Source: Proteinivorax tanatarense
Lineage (GTDB): Bacteria; Bacillota; Proteinivoracia; Proteinivoracales; Proteinivoracaceae
Length of the DNA stretch: 64,000 nucleotides
Reading direction: 5' to 3'
NCBI RefSeq assembly: GCF_040267685.1
Contig: NZ_CP158367.1
Location: 1,178,001 to 1,242,000, forward strand
Below, one piece after another: positions 58,875-64,000 of this stretch. Below the pieces are notes generated by a model. That model saw only the letters and a program-made list of their open reading frames with translations. It ran no database searches and had not been told where the DNA came from. Position numbers and translations under genes: made by a program. Numbering within the stretch: position 1 is the first letter of the stretch; every line of letters begins with the position of its first letter.

Positions 58875-59070
58875 GGTTCCGTGGTACCACTCTTGTTGAG
58901 CATAGCCTGTATGCTCCACTTAAATACAAATAACGGTGTTAGCCGTAGCAGGCTATCTATTTACCTGCTATCCTCAAAGGTGAGTTCAAAGCAAAGCCTA
59001 CCTTTTTACACCAACCAAAGGCTCTCTGTAAGGCTAAAAACTTTTACTACTCCTTGTCAAAGGAAATAAA
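58875..59070 (-). promoter_or_regulatory. T-box riboswitch of leuS, leucine CTC specifier
   Basis: On the minus strand the leader holds GGAGTAG near the 5' end, a specifier loop GAACTCACC with CTC at 58984-58982 (Leu), and the T-box GAGTGGTACCACGGAACC at about 58892-58875. Uncharged tRNA-Leu pairing would favour the antiterminator. The codon and the downstream gene agree, so the assignment is strong. Confidence 0.94.
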
Positions 59071-59088
59071 TATTAAATTTAATTTAGT

Positions 59089-59117
59089 ATTATAGACTAG
59101 TTTATCCAAAATGTCAA
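59089..59117 (-). promoter_or_regulatory. Consensus sigma-A promoter of the leuS leader
   Basis: TTGACA (59117-59112), 17-base spacer and TATAAT (59094-59089) on the minus strand, both perfect matches. Confidence 0.9.
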
Positions 59118-59168
59118 ATTTTATTTTTATTGCCTGTAAGGACATTAAAGTGGAGCAAAATTATTGAT

Positions 59169-59645
59169 TTAAATAGGAGATGGGGAGAGGCTGCCTTTAC
59201 ATTTCCCACATCTATACTTTTTTACATTAACTTTTCGCATTCTGAGAAACTCTGTATTGCACTTTGAGCATTTATAACGATATTTCGGTGATTGCATTTG
59301 GTGACAAAACCTAGGGGCATCTACTATTTTACATAATTGTTTAAAATCTTTATCTTTATGCTTAAAACCTAAGTTTAGACGATATAAGTGGTAGTGGACG
59401 AGCTCGTGTTTAATTACATCATGTAAAGATTGTTGTCCGTACCTTGCATAGTATTTTGGATTAACTTCAATGTTACAAGAAGGTATTAAAAATCGACCAG
59501 CCGTGGTACGTAACCTGTTATTGTTAGTGCAATTATGTTCAAAATTAGTGGAAATATAGGGGAGGTGTTCGAAAAATTTAGTAGATATAGTAGCAGCTAG
59601 CTCTGTTAACTTTTCATTTGTTATTTCCCTTGCTTGCTTTTCCAT
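59169..59645 (-). CDS. SprT family zinc protein
   Basis: 158 residues. HDVIKHELVHYHLYRLN is the HExxH-type zinc site. YKCSKCNTEFLRMRKVN with YRCGKCKGSL is a C-terminal zinc ribbon. The shape matches bacterial SprT-like proteins (YdcK). Eukaryotic relatives cleave DNA-protein crosslinks; the bacterial role is unproven. The start overlaps the typA end by 25 bases, implying coupling. Confidence 0.9.
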   Translation of the reverse strand: MEKQAREITNEKLTELAATISTKFFEHLPYISTNFEHNCTNNNRLRTTAGRFLIPSCNIEVNPKYYARYGQQSLHDVIKHELVHYHLYRLNLGFKHKDKDFKQLCKIVDAPRFCHQMQSPKYRYKCSKCNTEFLRMRKVNVKKYRCGKCKGSLSPSPI

Positions 59646-61447
59646 TCTCTAATCCTTTTTTTACTATCTAACTGGACTTTTCGTATTCTTAAGTTCTGAG
59701 GTGTAACTTCTAGCAATTCATCATCGCCAATAAACTCCAAAGACTGTTCTAAGCTTAGAATAGTGGGGGGAGTTAAAATAATATTTTCATCTGAGCCACT
59801 AGCTCTCATGTTTGTAACCTGCTTCTTTTTGCAAACATTAACGTCTATATCTACATTTCTAGTACTTTGTCCTACAACCATACCTGTGTAAACTTTTGTA
59901 TGAGGACCAATAAAAAGTGTTCCGCGCTCTTGGCAATGGTACAAGCCGTAATTTGACGTTTCGCCGGTATCCGATGCAACTAATGAACCTTTATTTTTTG
60001 TTGGAATGTCGCCCTTATATGGTTGAAAATCTTCAAAGGTATGGTTGATAATTCCATTCCCTTTTGTGTCTGTTAATAGCTCTGACCTAAAGCCAATAAG
60101 ACTTCTGGCTGGACATAAAAACTCTAACCTGGTTTGGTCAGGATTGGGGCTTTCCATTTTTACAAGTTCTGCTTTTTTTGCACCAAGCTTTTCGATAATG
60201 GTTCCACTAAACTCTGATGGAACTTCGATAAATACCCGTTCAATGGGTTCATGTAAAACTCCATCTATTTCCTTAAAGATAACTTTTGGTCTAGAAACCT
60301 CAAACTCAAATCCTTCTCGACGCATAGTTTCAATGAGGATTGATAAATGCAATTCTCCTCGACCGGCTACTAAAAATTTGTCCTTGGACTCTGTTTGGGA
60401 TACATGTAAGCTGACATTAGTTTCAAGCTCTTTTTCCAATCTGCTTTTTAAATGTCTTGATGTGACATAATCACCTTCCAACCCAGCAAAGGGACTGGTG
60501 TTAGCGGAAAAAGTCATGGTAATAGTGGGCTCATCAATTTTAATAGAGGGAAGGGGGTGAGGGTTTTCTGCAGAGGAAATTGTTTCACCTATATTAATAG
60601 GATGGAGGCCGCTTATAGCAACTATTTCACCGTAATCAACTTTTGGAACTTCTTTTCTATTAAGTCCTTCAAAGGTATAGATTTTATTTATGTTTTGCTT
60701 GTTAATTTCCCCTTGTGGTGTGATAATAGAAACGCTTTGACCTGTTTCTAAACTGCCATTTTGCAACTTTCCTATTGCAATCCTACCGATAAACTCATTG
60801 TACTCGATGTTCGTTACCATTATTTGAGTTTTTTCATTATTTCCTGAGGGTGGTAAACAAACGTTTTTAATCATTTCAAAAAGAGGTACAAGGTTTTCCC
60901 CTTTTTTATTAGCTTCTGTGCTGGCCCATCCTTGTATTGCGCTTGTGTAAATTACTGGAAATTCTAATTGTTCATCGTCAGCATCTAAAGATATAAAGAG
61001 GTCTAAAACTTCGTCTATAACTTCAATAGGACGCGCATTAGGGCGGTCAGCTTTATTGACAACAACTATAGGCTTTAACTTAAGCTCTAAAGCTTTTTTT
61101 AGTACGAATCTAGTTTGGGGCATAGGACCTTCAAAAGCGTCAACAACCAACAATACATTATCTACCATAGAAAGAGTTCTTTCAACTTCTCCACCAAAAT
61201 CAGCGTGACCAGGTGTATCAACAATGTTAATTTTTATATCGTTATACATTACCGCTGTATTTTTGGCTAAAATCGTTATTCCTCTTTCTCTTTCTAGAGC
61301 ATTAGAATCCATCACTCTTTCTTCCACTTGCTGTTTTTCGTGGTAAATGCCACTTTGTTTTAAAAGCTCATCAACTAAAGTTGTTTTTCCATGATCAACA
61401 TGTGCTACAATTGCCACATTGCGAATATTATCTTGTTTTATATTCAT
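59621..61447 (-). CDS. typA: Translational GTPase TypA/BipA
   Basis: 608 residues. G1 VAHVDHGKTTLVDELL, G3 IVDTPGHADFGGEVERTLSM and G4 VVNKADRPNARP, then domain II and the EF-G-like C-terminal regions (EPIERVFIEVPSEFSGTIIE, SLEQSLEFIGDDELLEVTP). It acts in ribosome assembly and stress adaptation. ATG 61447 follows GGAGTG. Cotranscribed with the SprT gene. Confidence 0.96.
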   Translation of the reverse strand: MNIKQDNIRNVAIVAHVDHGKTTLVDELLKQSGIYHEKQQVEERVMDSNALERERGITILAKNTAVMYNDIKINIVDTPGHADFGGEVERTLSMVDNVLLVVDAFEGPMPQTRFVLKKALELKLKPIVVVNKADRPNARPIEVIDEVLDLFISLDADDEQLEFPVIYTSAIQGWASTEANKKGENLVPLFEMIKNVCLPPSGNNEKTQIMVTNIEYNEFIGRIAIGKLQNGSLETGQSVSIITPQGEINKQNINKIYTFEGLNRKEVPKVDYGEIVAISGLHPINIGETISSAENPHPLPSIKIDEPTITMTFSANTSPFAGLEGDYVTSRHLKSRLEKELETNVSLHVSQTESKDKFLVAGRGELHLSILIETMRREGFEFEVSRPKVIFKEIDGVLHEPIERVFIEVPSEFSGTIIEKLGAKKAELVKMESPNPDQTRLEFLCPARSLIGFRSELLTDTKGNGIINHTFEDFQPYKGDIPTKNKGSLVASDTGETSNYGLYHCQERGTLFIGPHTKVYTGMVVGQSTRNVDIDVNVCKKKQVTNMRASGSDENIILTPPTILSLEQSLEFIGDDELLEVTPQNLRIRKVQLDSKKRIREWKSKQGK

Positions 61448-61551
61448 AAAAGTTCACTCCATTCTGAACAAAAGGGTCTGATACTGCAAAAATAATTCCG
61501 TGATTATACAGCATTGTTATATTATATAACAAATCATACATAAAAGAAAAG

Positions 61552-62085
61552 TTATTTTTTATTAATATATTCAAAAGCTTTATATAATGCCAAGCAAGTT
61601 AGTGAATGGGAAATACATTCATTTGCTAACATGTCTTGTACAGTCTTTTTATTTAAATGTATAATTTCAATATCTTCCGTTAAATCTAGGTTTTGTGTGG
61701 CTAACATTTGACAATCTAACATTAGGTATAAATAACAGAAGTTATTCAAAAAAGCAGGATTTACTTCCACTTTACCTAAATAAACGGGATTTCCTATATA
61801 CCCTGTTTCTTCTTGTAATTCACGTATGGCAGCTTCTTTAGGTGTTTCCCCATTATCAATTGCGCCAGCTGGAACTTCATAGGTGACTTTTTTAGTTCCA
61901 TGCCTAAATTGTTTAACTAAAATAAAAGCATCATTTTTATCGATAGCAACAACATTAACCCAGTTTGCCATCTCCACCCTATAAAACTGATGTACTCCCA
62001 ATTTAGGGTGGCTTGCAGTGTCTATTTTTACATTCATAAAACCACTTTTATGTATGAAATTCTCGTCTATAGTTTTCCACTTCAT
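61552..62085 (-). CDS. Nudix hydrolase, ADP-ribose pyrophosphatase type
   Basis: 177 residues. The Nudix box GAIDNGETPKEAAIRELQEE then TG matches GX5EX7REUXEEXGU. WVNVVAIDKNDAFILVKQFR and the NPGF-like NPAFLNNFCYLYL are shared with ADP-ribose pyrophosphatases. ATG 62085 follows GGAGGTGC. Single gene; the substrate is unproven. Confidence 0.92.
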   Translation of the reverse strand: MKWKTIDENFIHKSGFMNVKIDTASHPKLGVHQFYRVEMANWVNVVAIDKNDAFILVKQFRHGTKKVTYEVPAGAIDNGETPKEAAIRELQEETGYIGNPVYLGKVEVNPAFLNNFCYLYLMLDCQMLATQNLDLTEDIEIIHLNKKTVQDMLANECISHSLTCLALYKAFEYINKK

Positions 62086-62108
62086 GTTGCACCTCCATTT
62101 TCAATATA

Positions 62109-62141
62109 AAAACAGATGGCCTTATACCTTGGTCATCTGTA
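62109..62141 (-). terminator. Terminator after the DUF1622 gene
   Basis: ACAGATG(A)CC pairs with GG(C)CATCTGT around a 9-base loop; the minus strand ends in TTTTTA. Confidence 0.78.
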
Positions 62142-62150
62142 GTCAAATAG

Positions 62151-62528
62151 CTATTTTTTATGTTTAATTTCATCATCGTCATGGATTTCACATTCCCCTT
62201 GTAGGCAATTTACAGTATGACTTATCTCCCAATGAATCAATACACTTAGAGATGCTCTTATGATTATTATAGCACCTAAAATAAATATTTCTTCTAATTC
62301 GCGGATTAAAATAGTTCGTAGTATTTCACCAGCTAATGCAAACTCGAGTCCCAATGCCAAACCACGGGCTAAACTTAACCTTAACTTTTCAGCAGGTTTA
62401 AACAAGGAAAAAATATAGCCTGTTAATACAATAATTGAAACAGCAACTATTACCAGAGCAGCAAACCATTCCAGCAATATAGCTAGAAAGTATATGATGT
62501 TATGAGTTAAATCTACAAACCACTCTAT
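62151..62528 (-). CDS. DUF1622 membrane protein, possible ATA start
   Basis: The clear core from TTG 62477 is 108 aa with three spans, containing LARGLALGLEFALAGEILRT, the DUF1622 signature. No ribosome binding site precedes TTG 62477. Upstream the frame stays open, and AGGAGGGG at 62542-62535 is six bases from an ATA codon at 62528, giving a 125-aa protein with an extra first helix (WFVDLTHNIIYFLAILLEWF). An ATA start is rare, so the exact start is uncertain. The tail EIHDDDEIKHKK is charged. Function unknown. Confidence 0.75.
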   Translation of the reverse strand: MEWFVDLTHNIIYFLAILLEWFAALVIVAVSIIVLTGYIFSLFKPAEKLRLSLARGLALGLEFALAGEILRTILIRELEEIFILGAIIIIRASLSVLIHWEISHTVNCLQGECEIHDDDEIKHKK

Positions 62529-62585
62529 TCTAATCCCCTCCTTTTATTATATGTTGTGAAAAAAGAGGGGATTTTAAACTGATTT

Positions 62586-63539
62586 CTAAAAGTTTTTATA
62601 ACGCTTTTGAAAAGCACTACCACCTGTATAATTAAACAGCCTTCCTTGGTAGGTCTTACGCTGTTCCATTTCCCACTCTATAGCTTCCTTAACCTTCCAC
62701 CAGCTAGTACTCCAGTTTGAGTTAGGTGCTATTTCTTTAGGTGCTCTTCCAATTAATCGTTGTAAAGTTATTTCTGGGTCTAAATGTTCTAAAAAAGCGA
62801 TAACTCTTTGGATATATTCTTGCATACTTATTAACTGGAATTCACCCTGGTTAAATTGTTTTTCCATAACAGTATCTTTAACTATAAAAAGAGAGTGGAG
62901 TTTTACTTGATGAGTTTTAAGAGCGGAAACTATCTTGGCAGCTTCAATGGAATCTCTCATGTTATCCCATGGCAGGTTTAAAATTAAGTGAGTACAGATT
63001 TCAAAGGGGTACTTTTTTATAAGATTTACACAATCAATATATTCAGCTAATGAATGTCCACGATGAACTTTTTTTAAAGTATGATAGTTAACTGACTGTA
63101 ATCCCAACTCGATTGACACATTAATTTTAAATTTTTGAGAAATCTTTAATAAAAAGTCTAGATGTTCCTTTGTCACAGAATCAGGACGGGTGGAGATGGC
63201 GATTTCTACTACTCCAAATTTAGCACCTTGTAAAATATACTTTTGAAAATCTTCCATAGGCAAATATGTATTTGAGTAATTTTGGTAGTAAGCTATAAAC
63301 TTTTTTGCATTATACTTTTTTGCTATACGCTTTTTCACATCTACTAACTGCTCTTGGACAGAGGCTTCTTTAAACTTAGTATCATATCCAGCGCCACCTT
63401 CATCACAGAAGGTGCACCCACCAGTGCCTAAAAATCCATCTCTATTTGGGCAAGTAAGAGGAAGGTTAATAGCCAGCTTGTAAACCTTTTCTCCGTACTT
63501 TTGTTTTAAATACTCAGAATATTTATTGTATAATACCAT
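62586..63539 (-). CDS. TIGR01212-type radical SAM protein (YtqA-like)
   Basis: 317 residues. CPNRDGFLGTGGCTFCDEGG holds the cysteines for the radical SAM [4Fe-4S] cluster (family-variant spacing), and VEIAISTRPDSVTKEHLDFL and VSIELGLQSVNYHTLKKVHR follow as in Elp3-like enzymes. The family is uncharacterised biochemically; tRNA modification has been suggested for relatives. ATG 63539 follows GGAGG. Confidence 0.93.
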   Translation of the reverse strand: MVLYNKYSEYLKQKYGEKVYKLAINLPLTCPNRDGFLGTGGCTFCDEGGAGYDTKFKEASVQEQLVDVKKRIAKKYNAKKFIAYYQNYSNTYLPMEDFQKYILQGAKFGVVEIAISTRPDSVTKEHLDFLLKISQKFKINVSIELGLQSVNYHTLKKVHRGHSLAEYIDCVNLIKKYPFEICTHLILNLPWDNMRDSIEAAKIVSALKTHQVKLHSLFIVKDTVMEKQFNQGEFQLISMQEYIQRVIAFLEHLDPEITLQRLIGRAPKEIAPNSNWSTSWWKVKEAIEWEMEQRKTYQGRLFNYTGGSAFQKRYKNF

Positions 63540-63628
63540 TTTTACCTCCTACATATAGAACATTTTTGTCTGTTAATAGGCATAATACCTACTATAGATT
63601 TCGTGGAGAATTTAAGAATGTAAATGGG

Positions 63629-63659
63629 AAAAAACTAATAATAGCCAATTAGTTTTTTC
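63629..63659. terminator. Isolated hairpin with A/T-rich arms
   Basis: AAAAAACTAAT pairs with ATTAGTTTTTT around a 9-base loop, in the gene-free 63540-63802 stretch. It could end an unrecognised small RNA on either strand. A palindrome GATTGAA / TTCAATC lies at 63691-63711 nearby. No ORF is seen. Confidence 0.5.
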
Positions 63660-63747
63660 TAAAATCAGTATAGAGGGACTAAAATGCTGATTGAAGTTTA
63701 AATTCAATCTTACTAATATTATGGCATATTTCTGGCTGGGAATCAAA

Positions 63748-63781
63748 AGAAGCTATGCAAAAATGTATTTGCATAGCTTCT
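63748..63781 (-). terminator. Terminator of the partial gene at the right edge
   Basis: AGAAGCTATGCAAA pairs perfectly with TTTGCATAGCTTCT around a 6-base loop; the minus strand ends TTTTGATT. Confidence 0.85.
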
Positions 63782-63802
63782 GTACTAGCTATAAAGTTTT
63801 CT

Positions 63803-64000
63803 CTATAAGTCAGTTTTTGACAAATTAGGTATCAGGCTATATAGTTGAGACTCAATACCTTTATAACCTAACTTTAAGTCTTCTACTTCTTCAGTTAATA
63901 AGTAATAACTATCTTGAAAAGAAGTTATAAAAGCCATTACAGCTTTGTATTCTTGTTCCCAATAGTTCCAACTCTGCTCTATTAACCTAAGGTCACTTTC
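63803..64000 (-). CDS. Hypothetical protein, C-terminal 65 residues (partial)
   Basis: The minus-strand frame is open from the window edge to TAG at 63805-63803. Visible residues include RLIEQSWNYWEQEYKAVMAF and YYLLTEEVEDLKLGYKGIES, mostly helical and charged. No family recognised. The N-terminus lies outside the window. Confidence 0.65.
   Translation of the reverse strand, partial: ESDLRLIEQSWNYWEQEYKAVMAFITSFQDSYYLLTEEVEDLKLGYKGIESQLYSLIPNLSKTDL

Noticed and set aside
58881-59069. 62-codon plus-strand ORF upstream of leuS
   Set aside because: It lies entirely within the minus-strand T-box leader.

Overview
The window comes from an anaerobic, endospore-forming, low-G+C member of the Firmicutes, most likely Clostridia. 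The evidence is sporulation genes (the end of spoIIAB, sigF, spoVA genes, gerW/ytfJ, dacB-spmA-spmB), L-box and T-box leader RNAs, AT-rich DNA with strong GGAGG ribosome binding sites and many TTG/GTG starts, pyruvate phosphate dikinase, acyl-CoA-dehydratase-type activases, and one selenocysteine gene. Every gene appears chromosomal. I found no prophage, insertion sequence or CRISPR array. The lineage below class level is a guess (Natranaerobiales/Anaerobranca-like).

Layout. 1-4.3 kb: spoIIAB end, sigF, a 53-aa membrane ORF, spoVAA-spoVAB, a dodecin, spoVAC-spoVAD-spoVAEb. 4.6-8.1 kb: spoVAEa overlapping into two HgdB-like (DUF2229) proteins and an HgdC-like ATPase. 8.3-14.1 kb: a DHH-CBS-CCA nucleotidyltransferase fusion, an M50 protease, scpA-scpB, a DUF2953 protein and ytfJ. 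14.3-24.3 kb: an orphan PAS protein, then a lysine riboswitch controlling a complete lysine/diaminopimelate operon of the acetylase type (lysA, lysC, dapF, asd, dapA, dapB, dapH, a class III aminotransferase, an M20 deacetylase). 24.3-29 kb: tatA-tatC, two YeeE/YedE half-transporters around a TusA/YedF protein, a convergent LysR regulator, and a divergent Tat-type lipoprotein whose internal UGA is followed by a bacterial SECIS-like hairpin. 29.3-33 kb: a probable six-hairpin glycosidase with two nitrilase-superfamily genes, one of which has lost the catalytic triad. 33-38 kb: dacB-spmA-spmB, an FAD oxidoreductase, an unknown gene, and rluB. 38-42 kb: ccpN-like, PPDK regulatory protein, ppdK. 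42-50 kb: dacA, dgt, rpoD, three tRNAs, trmK, nif3, a zinc-ribbon protein, a LemA-like protein. 50-64 kb: rnpB, ferritin, MATE pump, ArsP-type permease, three tRNAs, MocR regulator, T-box-leuS, sprT, typA, Nudix, DUF1622, a radical SAM protein and a cut-off gene.

Most promising for new biology: (1) the selenium/sulfur transport plus Tat-exported selenoprotein module at 24.6-29 kb, with a LysR operator-like palindrome about 64 bp upstream of the predicted start; (2) the glycosidase/pseudo-nitrilase/nitrilase operon at 29.3-33 kb; (3) the ATP-driven electron-transfer-type proteins translationally coupled to spoVAEa at 4.6-8.1 kb. Start codons were often moved from the longest ORF to one with a well-placed ribosome binding site; each entry says so.
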